DNA of 64,000 nucleotides, from assembly GCF_012650175.1 (NCBI RefSeq), contig NZ_JAAILI010000008.1, positions 248,001 through 312,000 on the forward strand, given 5' to 3'. Under the pieces are notes generated by a model. It ran no database searches. It was not told where the DNA came from and worked only from the letters and a program-made list of their open reading frames with translations. This DNA comes from Sphingomonas sp. S2M10 (GTDB taxonomy: Bacteria > Pseudomonadota > Alphaproteobacteria > Sphingomonadales > Sphingomonadaceae). Positions 6,608 to 16,428 of the stretch are shown one piece after another; within the stretch, counting starts at the first letter, position 1, and each line of letters opens with the position of its first letter. Position numbers and translations under genes: made by a program.

Positions 6608-8998
6608 ATGCACCGCCTCGCCTGGCTCGCCCTCTACCGCTCGCTCACGCGGCACAAGCTGTTCACGCTCGTCAATATCTGCGGGCTGGCGCTGGGAATC
6701 GCGGTGTTCCTGGTCCTCTTGCTCTTCGTTCGGTACGAAATGACGTTCGACCACGCGGTACCCGGCTGGGAGCGGACGTGGATCGTCCAGCGCACGCTGC
6801 AATTTCCCGGCGCGAACGAAGTGAACATCCCGTCCCGGCGGGAGATGCTGGAGCAGCTCAAGGCCGATCGCCCGGGGCTGACCGGGACGCGGCTGCTGCT
6901 TAGCGACGCCGCGCTGCAGACCGGCGGAGGTAGCACCGGCGTACAGATCGGCGAGGCGGACGCCAATTTCTTCCGGGTCTTCCCCTTCCCGGTCGTGGCC
7001 GGCGATCCGATCGCCGCGCTGGGGCGGCCGGACGGTGCCGTCATCACCGAACGCATGGCGCGGACGCACCTGCCGGGCGGCACGCCGATCGGCCGGATGC
7101 TGAAGCTGACCATCGGCGACAAGCCGCGGCTGGTGCGGGTCGGCGCGGTTGTGCGCCTGCCGCGCGCGATCAGCCTCACCGGGGACCTGTTCCTTCGCCT
7201 CTCCCCAGACGCGGCGCTGTTCGGCAAGGGCAGCCAGGGCCTGCAGACCATCTTCCAGATGGCACCGTCCGAGGGGCCTGCCATGAAGGCCCTGGTGGCC
7301 GGATATGACAGGCGCCACCCCGATCCCAGCCTTTCCGGCACGCCGGGCGGCATCCGCGTGACCACCGGCCTGACGCCGCTCGGCGCGCTGCATCTCCACG
7401 CCGCGCGCGACCGTATCGTCGTTGCAACGCTCGGGCTGGTCGGCGCGCTGGCGCTGCTGGTGGCGATCGGCAACTATGTGAACCTTGCCACCGCCCGCGC
7501 GGGCCTTCGCGCGCGCGAGGTGGCGATGCGCAAGACGCTGGGCGCAACGCGCGGCGCGCTCATCGGCCAGTTTCTCGCGGAGTCGCTCGCCACCACCGCG
7601 ATCGCCGCCCTGCTCGGGCTTGCGCTGGTCGAGATCGCGCTCCCTTGGGTCAACTCGATCGGCGGCACGGATCTCCACCTGCGTTATGGGGGAAGCGAGA
7701 CGATCCTGCCTGCCTTGGCCGGGCTGATCCTGGCCGTAGGCTTGATCGCCGGCGCACACCCCGCTTTCGTCCTATCCCGCTTCCGGCCCGCCGCCGTCCT
7801 GGCCGCCGCGAGCGCGACCGGGGGCGGCCGCAGCGGCAGATTGTTGCGCGGGACCCTGGTGGTGCTGCAGTTCGCCATCGCGATCCTGCTGATGATCGGC
7901 ACCGGCGTGCTGCTCGCGCAGGTGCGCCACACCCAGACGGCGGATCTCGGCTTCCAGCGTCAGGGCTTGGCGATGATCCCGTCCTTCGGCGATTCCGGTC
8001 TGGATGCCGCCCAGCGCCGCGACGTGGCGGCGGCGATCGGCGCGCTGCCCGGGGTGACCGGCATCGCCCAATCGGCGATCGCGCCCGGCGGCGGCAGCTT
8101 CGGCATCATGGAGATGCACCGCGAGGACCGGGGCGGCGACAAGGTTTCGGTGATCCAGGCGACGGTGGGGCCCGGCTTCTTCCGACTATACGGGACACGG
8201 TTGCTCGCCGGCCGCTGGTTCGACCCGGGCCGTTTCGCGAGCGACGACGCGGCCGATGGCAAGGTTCACACCGTCCTTCTGAACCGCACCGCAGCCGCCC
8301 GTCTCGGCTTTGCCAGCCCCGCCGCCGCGGTGGGCAAGGTGCTGGTTGGCAGCGGGGCCGTGCAAACCGTGATCGGCGTTGTTGAGGATCTGCGCCTGAT
8401 GGGGCCGATCAATCCGGTGGAGGCGCAGGCCTATGCGCTGCAGACCTCCGGACTCGCCTCCCCGGTGCTGAGCGTGCGCTACATAGGCGACGACAGCCGC
8501 GCCCTGCTGGACCGCATCGAGGGCGCGTGGCGGCGCATTGCCCCGGCCGTCCCGCTAAAGGCGCAGACGGTCGACCAGATGCTCTACGACATCTATGTCC
8601 GCGCCGATCTCCAGCGCGCCCGCCTGTTCACCGCGGGCGCGGCGCTGGCGGTGGTGATCGGCTGCATCGGCCTCTATGGCCTCGCCGCCTTCGATACCGA
8701 GCGACGGATCCGCGAGATCGGCATCCGCAAGGCGCTCGGCGCATCGACCTGGGACGTGCTGCGGCTGCTGGTCGCGAGGTTCCTGCGCCCGGTATTGCTC
8801 GCCAACCTGATTGCCTGGCCGCTCGCCTGGCTGGCGATGCAGCGCTGGCTTTCGACCTTCGACGATCGGATCGCGCTCACACCCTGGTATTTCCTGCTCG
8901 CCTCCACGCTGGCGCTGGTCATCGCGGTGGTCACCGTGATCGGCCAGTCCTGGCGCGTCGCGCGCGCCGAGCCCGCCCGCGCCCTGCGCTACGAATAG
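6608..8998 (+). CDS. FtsX/MacB-like ABC permease, second of three tandem copies
   Basis: A 796-residue paralogue of its neighbours with the same plan: N-terminal helix, periplasmic domain, FtsX unit (EVAMRKTLGATRGALIGQF), second periplasmic domain, FtsX unit (EIGIRKALGASTWDVLRLL). The start is the ATG at 6608, eleven bases after the previous stop. The last ~60 residues are nearly identical to those of the first copy (for example MQRWLSTFDDRI and QSWRVARAEPARALRYE), while the periplasmic domains differ strongly. That is the pattern expected of duplication followed by divergence of the substrate-facing parts, or of gene conversion at the 3' end. Function as for the first copy; the copies may form heterodimers. 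Confidence 0.9.
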   Translation: MHRLAWLALYRSLTRHKLFTLVNICGLALGIAVFLVLLLFVRYEMTFDHAVPGWERTWIVQRTLQFPGANEVNIPSRREMLEQLKADRPGLTGTRLLLSDAALQTGGGSTGVQIGEADANFFRVFPFPVVAGDPIAALGRPDGAVITERMARTHLPGGTPIGRMLKLTIGDKPRLVRVGAVVRLPRAISLTGDLFLRLSPDAALFGKGSQGLQTIFQMAPSEGPAMKALVAGYDRRHPDPSLSGTPGGIRVTTGLTPLGALHLHAARDRIVVATLGLVGALALLVAIGNYVNLATARAGLRAREVAMRKTLGATRGALIGQFLAESLATTAIAALLGLALVEIALPWVNSIGGTDLHLRYGGSETILPALAGLILAVGLIAGAHPAFVLSRFRPAAVLAAASATGGGRSGRLLRGTLVVLQFAIAILLMIGTGVLLAQVRHTQTADLGFQRQGLAMIPSFGDSGLDAAQRRDVAAAIGALPGVTGIAQSAIAPGGGSFGIMEMHREDRGGDKVSVIQATVGPGFFRLYGTRLLAGRWFDPGRFASDDAADGKVHTVLLNRTAAARLGFASPAAAVGKVLVGSGAVQTVIGVVEDLRLMGPINPVEAQAYALQTSGLASPVLSVRYIGDDSRALLDRIEGAWRRIAPAVPLKAQTVDQMLYDIYVRADLQRARLFTAGAALAVVIGCIGLYGLAAFDTERRIREIGIRKALGASTWDVLRLLVARFLRPVLLANLIAWPLAWLAMQRWLSTFDDRIALTPWYFLLASTLALVIAVVTVIGQSWRVARAEPARALRYE

Positions 8999-9006
8999 GA
9001 GCCGCC

Positions 9007-11451
9007 ATGCCCCGCCTCGCCTTCACCGCGCTGTATCGTGCGCTCACCCGCGACAAGCTCTATGCTGCGCTCACCATCGGTGGGCTGGCGGTGGGGATCG
9101 CCACCTTCCTGGTGCTCGCGCTCTACGTCCGCTTCGAGACCAGTTTCGAGCGCTGGTTGCCGCACCATGAGCGGATTTACCGCGTCGACACCGCGGTGCA
9201 GTTCCCCGGCAGCCCGTTCAACGGCGCCTATCCGGCGACCATGGCGGGCTTGCTCGAACAGATGCGCGAGGATTTCCCCGGCCTGATCGGCACCCGCATC
9301 CGCGGCGGGGCCGCCACCCCGGACGGCCCCAGGAGCGGCGCAGTGCTGCGCGGCGGGATCGCGACGGCAGAGCATGTCGCCCAGGTCGACCCCGGCTTCT
9401 TCGATGTGTTCGCGTTGCCCATGGTGCAAGGCGACGGTGCCCGCGCGCTGGCCGATCCCAGCGCGGTGCTGCTCAGCAGCTCGGCCGCGCGGCGCTATTT
9501 CGGCAGCGCGGATCCGATCGGCCAGACACTGACGATCAGCATGGATGCCCCCGCCAATTACCGCGTGGCCGGGGTGTTCGAGGATCTGCCCGCGAACAGC
9601 GACCTGCACTTCGCCATGCTGATCCCGATCCCCAGAACGCCGCCGCCCGCCGAATGGGCCTGGTACAAATGGGGCACCGCCTCCGTCGCCACCTTCCTGC
9701 GGTTTGAAACGCCGGAAGCCGCCCGCGCCTTCGCCGCGAAGCTGCCCCCCTTCATCGATCGCCGCGCGCTGAGCAGTTCGGGCCCCAACGTATCGCGCTG
9801 GCTGTCGCTGCCGCTGGTGCCGATCGGCGACGCGCACCTCAAGCCGGCGGGGCCGCAAAGCGCCAGCCGTCAGCTGATGGTGGCCACGCTTGGCAGCATC
9901 GGCCTGCTCACGCTGCTGATCGGCATCGTCAACTATGTGAACCTCGCCACCGCGCGCGCCGGGCTGCGCGCCCGCGAAGTGGCGATGCGCAAGGTGCTGG
10001 GCGCCAGCCGCGCCGCGCTGATCGGCCAGTTCCTCGGCGAGGCAATCGCCACCGTCGCCGTCGCCGCGCTGCTCGGGCTGATGCTGGCGGAAGTGGGGCT
10101 GCCGCTGGTCAATGCGGCCGGCGGCACGTCGCTGACCATGGCCTATGGCTGGGCGTTGCCGCTGCTCGCCGGAATCACCCTGGTCGTAGGACTGGCGGCC
10201 GGCTTCTACCCTGCCCTCGTCCTCTCGCGCTTTCCGGCGGCGGCCGTCCTCGCCTCGGCACGTGCGCCCGGCGGGGGCAAGGCGGGCGCGCGGCTGCGTG
10301 AGGCCCTTGTCGTGCTGCAGTTCGGTCTCGCCATCGCGTTTCTCGTCGGCACCGTGGTGATGATGCTGCAGATTCGTCACCTGCGCGATGCCGATCTCGG
10401 CTTTCGCCGCGAAGGATTGATCACCATCGAATCGCTCGCCGATCCGAAGATCGGACCCGAGCAGGCACGCGCCTTTCTCGCGGCGCTGCGTGCGCTGCCC
10501 GGCGTGCAGCGGATCGGCACCGCCAATGCCGCGCCCGGCGGCGAGGGCTCCAGCAACATCGACATGATCGAGCAGCCCGGCCCGCCGGGCACCGGGCCGC
10601 TGCTCCGCCTGATCAGCGCCGGGCCGGGTTTCTTCGACACCTATCGCCCCCGCCTGCTCGCGGGCCGCCTGCTCGACGATGCCCATGCCGCCGACGATGC
10701 CAGCGACTGGAAGCGCTGGAATGTCGGCCGCAACATCATGCTCAATCGCCGCGCGGTGACCGCGCTGGGCTTCCGTACCCCGGCCGAGGCGATCGGCAAG
10801 ACCGTCGGCAATCCGCGTCCCCGCACGATCGTGGGGGTGATCGACGAGCTGCGCTTCTTCTCGCCGCGCACCGCCGATGAAGCCGCCTATTACATCTACA
10901 CGCCCAACGCGATGTACCTGCATATCGGCGCGGTGCGCTTCACCGGCGATCCGCGCGCGATGCTTGACAGGGTGCAGGCGCTTTGGCGGCGGGCGATCCC
11001 GCAGGTGCCCTTCCGCGCCGACACCGCCGACCACCGGCTGGCCGGCCTGTATGGCGAGGACGAGCGTGCGATGCGGCTGGTGGGGATCGGCACCGGACTT
11101 GCCGTGCTGATCGGCTGTATCGGCCTGTGGGGCCTGGCCGCCTTCAGCACCGCGCGCCGGGTACGGGAGATCGGCATTCGCAAGACGCTGGGCGCCTCGG
11201 CGGGCGACGTCGCGCGGCTGCTGGTCGGCCAGTTCCTGCGGCCGGTGCTGCTCGCCAACCTGCTCGCCTGGCCGCTGGCCTGGGCGGCATCAAGAATGTG
11301 GCTTGCGGGGTTCGGGGATCGCATTCCCCTTTCCCCGCTCTATTTCCTCGCCGCCAGCCTGATCGCCACCGTGATCGCGGTGCTGACCGTGCTCGGCCAG
11401 TCGCTCCGCGCCAGCCGCGCCTCGCCCGCCTGGGCGCTGCGCAGCGCGTGA
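9007..11451 (+). CDS. FtsX/MacB-like ABC permease, third of three tandem copies
   Basis: An 814-residue permease, starting at the ATG eight bases after the previous stop with AGGAG just upstream. It keeps both FtsX coupling motifs (EVAMRKVLGASRAALIGQF and EIGIRKTLGASAGDVARLL) and the two large periplasmic domains, but diverges more from copies one and two. The N-terminus reads TRDKLYAALTIGGLAVGIATF rather than the TRHKLF form, and the C-terminus ends ASPAWALRSA instead of RALRYE. It is the last gene of the operon. The next gene is convergent, with only four bases between the stops and no obvious intrinsic terminator. Confidence 0.9.
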   Translation: MPRLAFTALYRALTRDKLYAALTIGGLAVGIATFLVLALYVRFETSFERWLPHHERIYRVDTAVQFPGSPFNGAYPATMAGLLEQMREDFPGLIGTRIRGGAATPDGPRSGAVLRGGIATAEHVAQVDPGFFDVFALPMVQGDGARALADPSAVLLSSSAARRYFGSADPIGQTLTISMDAPANYRVAGVFEDLPANSDLHFAMLIPIPRTPPPAEWAWYKWGTASVATFLRFETPEAARAFAAKLPPFIDRRALSSSGPNVSRWLSLPLVPIGDAHLKPAGPQSASRQLMVATLGSIGLLTLLIGIVNYVNLATARAGLRAREVAMRKVLGASRAALIGQFLGEAIATVAVAALLGLMLAEVGLPLVNAAGGTSLTMAYGWALPLLAGITLVVGLAAGFYPALVLSRFPAAAVLASARAPGGGKAGARLREALVVLQFGLAIAFLVGTVVMMLQIRHLRDADLGFRREGLITIESLADPKIGPEQARAFLAALRALPGVQRIGTANAAPGGEGSSNIDMIEQPGPPGTGPLLRLISAGPGFFDTYRPRLLAGRLLDDAHAADDASDWKRWNVGRNIMLNRRAVTALGFRTPAEAIGKTVGNPRPRTIVGVIDELRFFSPRTADEAAYYIYTPNAMYLHIGAVRFTGDPRAMLDRVQALWRRAIPQVPFRADTADHRLAGLYGEDERAMRLVGIGTGLAVLIGCIGLWGLAAFSTARRVREIGIRKTLGASAGDVARLLVGQFLRPVLLANLLAWPLAWAASRMWLAGFGDRIPLSPLYFLAASLIATVIAVLTVLGQSLRASRASPAWALRSA

Positions 11452-11455
11452 AGCG

Positions 11456-13132
11456 TCAGCCGTCCACGTCGCGGCGGAAGGTCTCGGGCAGCAGCAGCAG
11501 CCCGAGCACCAAGGTCGCCGCTGCGACGACGACCGGATACCACAGCCCGAAATAGATGTTGCCATTGGCCGCAACCATCGCGAACCCGATCGCCGGCAAC
11601 AGCCCGCCCAGCCAGCCATTGCCGATGTGATAGGGCAGCGACATCGAGGTGTAGCGGATGCGGCTGGGGAACAGTTCCACCAGCATCGCCGCGATCGGGC
11701 CGTAGACCATCGTCACCAGCAGAACGAGGTAGAAGAGCAGCGCCACCACCAGCGGCTTGTTGATCGCCGCCGGGTCGGCCGTGGCCGGATAGCCCAGCTT
11801 GGCGAGTTCGCCGGTCAGCCGCCCGGCAAAGACCTGCACCGCCTGCTTGCGCGCCTCGCCGGTCACCTGGCGGGGATCGGGCGCGGTGAAGCGCTCGCCG
11901 CCGATCGTCACCGTCGCCACCGTGCCGGACGCTGCCGCGACATTCTCATAGTTCACCGCCGCCTTGGCGAGCGCGTTCTTGACGATGTCGCAACTCGTCG
12001 TGTCGAACTTGTTCTGGCCGACGGGATCGAACTGCGACGAGCATTCCGCCGGATCGGCGGTCACGGTCACCGGCGCCGACGCCAGCGCGCGGGCAAGCGC
12101 CGGGTTGGCCGCGCCGGTCAGCGCATGGAACACCGGGAACAGCGTCACCGTCGCCAGCGCGCAGCCGGTGAGGATGATCGGCTTGCGCCCGATCCTGTCC
12201 GACAACCAGCCGAAGAACAGGAAGAACGGCGTCGCCAGCATCAGCGCGGTGATTGCCAGCATGTTCGCGGTCAGCCCGTCGACCTTCAGCATCTTCTCGA
12301 GGAAGAACAGCGCATAAAGCTGGCCGGTGTACCAGATCACCGCCTGCCCCGCGATCGCGCCGAAAAAGGCGATCAGCACGATCCGCAGATTGGCCCACTG
12401 GCCGAACGCCTCGCTCAGCGGCGCCTTGGAGGCCGTGCCTTCGGCCTTCATCTTCTGGAACACCGGCGATTCGTGCAGCTTGAGGCGCAGCCACAGCCCG
12501 ACCGCGAGGAACAGGCCGGAGAGCAGATAGGGGATCCGCCAGCCCCATGCCTTGAACGCCTCTTCGCCCAGGCCCGTCACCGGCGAGCGCACGGTGATGA
12601 CGATCAGCAGCGCCATGGCGAGGCCGGCCGTCGCGGTGATCTGGATCCAGCTAGTATAGAATCCGCGCTTCCCCTCGGGTGCATGCTCGGCGACATAGGT
12701 TGCCGCGCCGCCATATTCGCCGCCTAGCGCCAGCCCCTGGAACATGCGCAGCACCACCAGCAGGATCGGCGCGGCGACGCCGGCGGTCTGGTAGGTCGGC
12801 AGGCAGCCGACCAGGAAGGTGGAAAGCCCCATCACCAGCAGTGTCAGGATGAAGGTATAGCGCCGCCCGACCATGTCGCCGATGCGGCCGAACACCAGCG
12901 CCCCGAACGGCCGCACGATGAAGCCGGCGGCGAACACCAGCAGCGCCATGATGAACGAGGTGGTCGGATTGAGCCCGGTGAGAAACTGCGCCGCGATGAT
13001 CGTCGTCAGCAGCCCGTAGAGATAGAAGTCATACCATTCGAATACCGTGCCCAGCGAGCTGGCGGTGATCACCAGCTTCTCGCTCCGCGTCGCCACATGG
13101 TGCTGCGGCGCGGCACCCCCCTCGATCGCCAT
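11456..13132 (-). CDS. MFS transporter, metabolite:H+ symporter (MHS) type with large periplasmic insert
   Basis: A 558-residue 12-helix transporter. The N-terminal motif SSLGTVFEWYDFYLYGLL and the loop motif GRIGDMVGRRYTF are typical of the ProP/ShiA/KgtP branch, which couples uptake of organic acids or zwitterions to protons. Between two late helices (ending near FPVFHAL and resuming at KPLVVALLFY) lies a hydrophilic insert of about 120 residues with two cysteines, predicted periplasmic; ordinary MHS proteins have a short loop there. The start is the ATG at 13132, preceded by GGGAGAG; the open frame extends 34 codons further but lacks signals. The substrate cannot be told. It converges on the permease operon. 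Confidence 0.85.
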   Translation of the reverse strand: MAIEGGAAPQHHVATRSEKLVITASSLGTVFEWYDFYLYGLLTTIIAAQFLTGLNPTTSFIMALLVFAAGFIVRPFGALVFGRIGDMVGRRYTFILTLLVMGLSTFLVGCLPTYQTAGVAAPILLVVLRMFQGLALGGEYGGAATYVAEHAPEGKRGFYTSWIQITATAGLAMALLIVITVRSPVTGLGEEAFKAWGWRIPYLLSGLFLAVGLWLRLKLHESPVFQKMKAEGTASKAPLSEAFGQWANLRIVLIAFFGAIAGQAVIWYTGQLYALFFLEKMLKVDGLTANMLAITALMLATPFFLFFGWLSDRIGRKPIILTGCALATVTLFPVFHALTGAANPALARALASAPVTVTADPAECSSQFDPVGQNKFDTTSCDIVKNALAKAAVNYENVAAASGTVATVTIGGERFTAPDPRQVTGEARKQAVQVFAGRLTGELAKLGYPATADPAAINKPLVVALLFYLVLLVTMVYGPIAAMLVELFPSRIRYTSMSLPYHIGNGWLGGLLPAIGFAMVAANGNIYFGLWYPVVVAAATLVLGLLLLPETFRRDVDG

Positions 13133-13258
13133 CGCATTCTCTCCCTGCCCGGCGGCCGTCGCTCGACATGTCCGCGCCCGTTGCACGGGAGATAGTGGCA
13201 AGCGAGAAGCCGCTTGCATAGGCATGTCGGACAAAGGCGCAGCCGCGCCGCGCCCCGC

Positions 13259-14617
13259 TCAATGTTCGCGCAACGCCGTCCAGAAGCTGCCGACCAGCGG
13301 TTCCAGCGCATAGTCGAGCGCGGTGCGCTTGCGCAGCGGCACCAGCACCTGCGCCGGCATGCCGGCCCGCAAGTCGAAATCACGGCCGCGCACCTTGCGC
13401 AGCAGGTCGATCTGTTCGGGCGGCACCAGCACCTCGCCGGTGAAATAGCTCGACCCGCTCTTCTCGTCGACCAGCGAGTCCGCCGAAAGACGGGTCAGCG
13501 TGCCCTTCAGGCTGGGCAGGTCGCGCTCGTGCAGGCTGGGGAACTTGACCAATGTCGACTGGCCGACGCGGAGATCATCGGCATCGTCCACCGCGATCCG
13601 CACCTGGATGCGCAGCGGCGCACGCTCGGGCACGATGTCCATCAGCTTCTGCCCCGGCGCGATCACGCCGCCCGGCGTGAACACCGAAAGACCCAGTACC
13701 GCGCCCGTCGCCGGGGCGCGGATTTCGGTCTTGGCGAGCTGGTCGCGCGCTGCCGTCCATTTGGGCAGTACCTCGCCCAGCCGGATATCGACGTCGCGCA
13801 AATCCGCAGCAGTGCGCTCATGGAAGCTTTGCTCCGCCTGCAGCGCGGTCAGTTCGCTCTCGCGCGACGCCTCGCGTGTCTGGGCGACGCTGGCCGTATA
13901 TTGTCCGCGCTGGCCGATCAGCTCGGCGCGCACCCGCTCCAGTTCGCGCATCCGGGTCCGCGAGACGAAGCCGCGCTCGACCAGCGGGCGCATCGCGGTC
14001 AGCTGCTCATCGACGAGGCGCAACTGCTCCTCGGCGGAAACGACCTGCGTGCCATAGCCACGGCCCTGCGCAGCCGACTGCGCCGCGCGCTGCCCGAGCG
14101 CACCGCGCTGCGCGGTCAGCGTCGCCCGCCGCGCGTCCAGTTCGCTCTGCTGCAGGCGCAGCGCGAGCGCCGCGGCCTCGCGATCCCTCCCCTGCAGCCC
14201 GGCGTATTCGCTCGGCGCCGCCACCCGGTTCTGCCCCAGCTGCTCCGCCTGCAGCCGGGCACGCTGGGCGAGCAGGCCGATCGCCTGGCCCGACAGCGCG
14301 CGCTCCTGCGCCAGCACATCGGCGGCAGCGAGGCGCAGCAGCAACTGGCCCCGCTCCACCCGCTGCCCCTCGCGGACCAGAATCTCGCCGACCACGCCGC
14401 CGTCACGGTGCTGGACGCTCTGTCGCTGGCCGGAGACTTCGAGCACCCCCGGCGCCGTCGCCGCCGCGTCCAGCCGCGCGAACGCCGCCCAGCCGAGGAA
14501 CAGCACGAAGAACAGCCCGGCGATCAGCAGCCCCATGCGAATGTCGCCGCGCGGGTCGCCGACCTGCTGCGCCACCGGCAGCGGCGTGTCCGCCGCAAGG
14601 ATCACCGCGCCGCTCAT
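13259..14617 (-). CDS. Type I secretion periplasmic adaptor (HlyD/PrtE/AprE family)
   Basis: 452 residues. A short cytoplasmic N-terminus, one membrane helix (about 28-48, GLLIAGLFFVLFLGW), a lipoyl half-motif, a long coiled-coil region rich in Leu, Gln, Arg and Glu (about 95-290), the second lipoyl half, and a C-terminal beta region with the family sequence KLMDIVPE. Such proteins link a dedicated ABC exporter to TolC for one-step secretion of proteins with uncleaved C-terminal signals. The start overlaps the stop of the ABC exporter gene by four bases (ATGA), so both are one operon. No TolC homologue lies in the window. Confidence 0.92.
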   Translation of the reverse strand: MSGAVILAADTPLPVAQQVGDPRGDIRMGLLIAGLFFVLFLGWAAFARLDAAATAPGVLEVSGQRQSVQHRDGGVVGEILVREGQRVERGQLLLRLAAADVLAQERALSGQAIGLLAQRARLQAEQLGQNRVAAPSEYAGLQGRDREAAALALRLQQSELDARRATLTAQRGALGQRAAQSAAQGRGYGTQVVSAEEQLRLVDEQLTAMRPLVERGFVSRTRMRELERVRAELIGQRGQYTASVAQTREASRESELTALQAEQSFHERTAADLRDVDIRLGEVLPKWTAARDQLAKTEIRAPATGAVLGLSVFTPGGVIAPGQKLMDIVPERAPLRIQVRIAVDDADDLRVGQSTLVKFPSLHERDLPSLKGTLTRLSADSLVDEKSGSSYFTGEVLVPPEQIDLLRKVRGRDFDLRAGMPAQVLVPLRKRTALDYALEPLVGSFWTALREH

Positions 14618-16374
14618 GCCGCCGTTCCCCCTTGCGCCGCCGGCACCATCCGCCGGACATTGGGCGGCGCGATCTTGGCCAGCACCTCGTCGCGCGGGCC
14701 GAACAGCTCCACCCGGCCGTCGCGCAGCACCAGCATCTTGTCCACCACCGGCAGCACGCCCAGCTTGTGCGAGACCACCAGGATCGTCTTCCCCGCCGCC
14801 TTCAACCGCGTGATCGCGGCGTTGAGCGCGGCATCGCCCTCGGCGTCGAGATGCGCATTGGGCTCGTCGAGCACATAGAGCGCCGGGTCGCCATAGACCG
14901 CCCGCGCCAGCGCGATCCGCTGGGCCTGCCCGGCCGAGACGCCGCGCCCGCCCAGCGCGAGGCGATGATCGAAGCCGTCGGGCAGCCGCAGGATCAGGTC
15001 GCGCGCGCCGACCAGTTCGGCGGCCGCCACCGCCGCCGCGTCGATCGCCTCCAACCCGGCATCCAGCTCGCCCTCGAACCGGGCGATGTTTTCCTTGACC
15101 GTGCCTTCGAACAGCACCGAATCCTGCGGCAGATAGCCGATATGGCGCGCCAGCCGCTCCGGATCCCAGTCCCCCAGCTCGGCCGCGTCGATCCGCACAG
15201 CGCCGCGGTCCGCCGGCATCGCGCCGACGATCGCGCGCATCAGCGTCGACTTGCCCGAGCCCGACGGGCCGACGATCGCGACGACTTCCCCGGGTGCGAC
15301 CGCGAAGGATACGCCGTTGAGCACCATGGCGTCGCGCGCGGCATTGAGGACGGTGACGCCCTCCACCATCAGTGCGCCGCGCGGCGCGGGCAGCCGGGTG
15401 GGCTCCGGCCGGTCGATCGCGGTGGCGAGCAGCCGATCGAGGTCACGATAGCCGCCGCGCGCCTGTGCCAGCGTCTTCCAGCTGCCGATCAGCAGCTCGA
15501 TCGGCGCCAGCGCGCGCGCGATCAGGAAGGACGAGGCGAAGATCGCCCCGCCCGAAATCATGTTGTGCACCGCCAGCCAGGCACCGAGCCCCAGCGCCAG
15601 CGATTGCAGCGCCAGCCGCACGAACTTGGTCGCGGTGAAATAGCTGCCGGCGTGGAAGCCGCTTTCGGTCTGGCGCGCGAGCATCGCCTCGCGCTTGCGC
15701 AGCTGCCGGGCGACCAGCGCGCGGCGCATCCCCAGCGCGCGCACGCTGTCCGCCGCGGCCAGCACCGCGTCCTGCGCGGCATAGGTCTGGCCGGCGACTT
15801 CCTGCGCATGGTCCATGCCGGTGCGCGTCGCCCGCTCGTTGCGCCACGCGATGCCCGCGAGCAGCAGGCCGCCCACCAGCGCCATCAGGCCGATCAGCGG
15901 ATGAACCAGGAAGCACACGCCGACATAGATCGGCATCCAGGGCGCATCGAACAGCGCGAGCATCGCCGGGCCGCCCAGCACCGCCCGCAGCGCGTCCAGC
16001 TCGCGCACCGCCGACCGCGCCACCGGCAGGTCGGGGCGCCCGATCGTCGCATCGAGCACCGCCGGCGCCAGGGCGGCGTTGAGCACCACCCCCGCGCGGG
16101 TGAGCAGCCGGCTCCGGATCCGGTCGAGCAGCGACAGGCAGGCGAGCGCGAAGACGAGCACCAGCGTGAGGAATGCCAGCGTCTGGACGCCCTGGGTGGG
16201 CACCACCCGGTCATAGACCTGCAGCATGTACAGCGTGGGTACGATGTACAGGATGTTGACCAGCGCACTGAACCCGGCGGCGGCGAGCAGATGCCGGCGG
16301 CACAGCGCCACCGCGTCGCGCATCGGTGCGAAGGGGCGCTGCGGCCCCGTCGCGGTCATCTTCGTCATCGCCAT
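14614..16374 (-). CDS. Type I secretion ABC exporter/ATPase (PrtD family)
   Basis: 586 residues: an N-terminal six-helix membrane domain (about 20-310) containing the motif NILYIVPTLYMLQVYDRV typical of PrtD/LapB-like exporters, then a nucleotide-binding domain with Walker A GPSGSGKS, signature VSAGQAQR and Walker B LYVLDEPN with a following His switch. There is no N-terminal C39 peptidase domain, so it belongs to the group exporting unprocessed proteins. It forms an operon with the adaptor downstream. The large secreted nuclease gene immediately upstream, on the same strand, ends 55 nt before this start and is its most likely substrate. Confidence 0.94.
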   Translation of the reverse strand: MAMTKMTATGPQRPFAPMRDAVALCRRHLLAAAGFSALVNILYIVPTLYMLQVYDRVVPTQGVQTLAFLTLVLVFALACLSLLDRIRSRLLTRAGVVLNAALAPAVLDATIGRPDLPVARSAVRELDALRAVLGGPAMLALFDAPWMPIYVGVCFLVHPLIGLMALVGGLLLAGIAWRNERATRTGMDHAQEVAGQTYAAQDAVLAAADSVRALGMRRALVARQLRKREAMLARQTESGFHAGSYFTATKFVRLALQSLALGLGAWLAVHNMISGGAIFASSFLIARALAPIELLIGSWKTLAQARGGYRDLDRLLATAIDRPEPTRLPAPRGALMVEGVTVLNAARDAMVLNGVSFAVAPGEVVAIVGPSGSGKSTLMRAIVGAMPADRGAVRIDAAELGDWDPERLARHIGYLPQDSVLFEGTVKENIARFEGELDAGLEAIDAAAVAAAELVGARDLILRLPDGFDHRLALGGRGVSAGQAQRIALARAVYGDPALYVLDEPNAHLDAEGDAALNAAITRLKAAGKTILVVSHKLGVLPVVDKMLVLRDGRVELFGPRDEVLAKIAPPNVRRMVPAAQGGTAA

Positions 16375-16428
16375 TCTTTTCGTCTTGCCCGGGCCGCCGC
16401 CCGGAACGATTCCGGGCGGCGACGGTGC

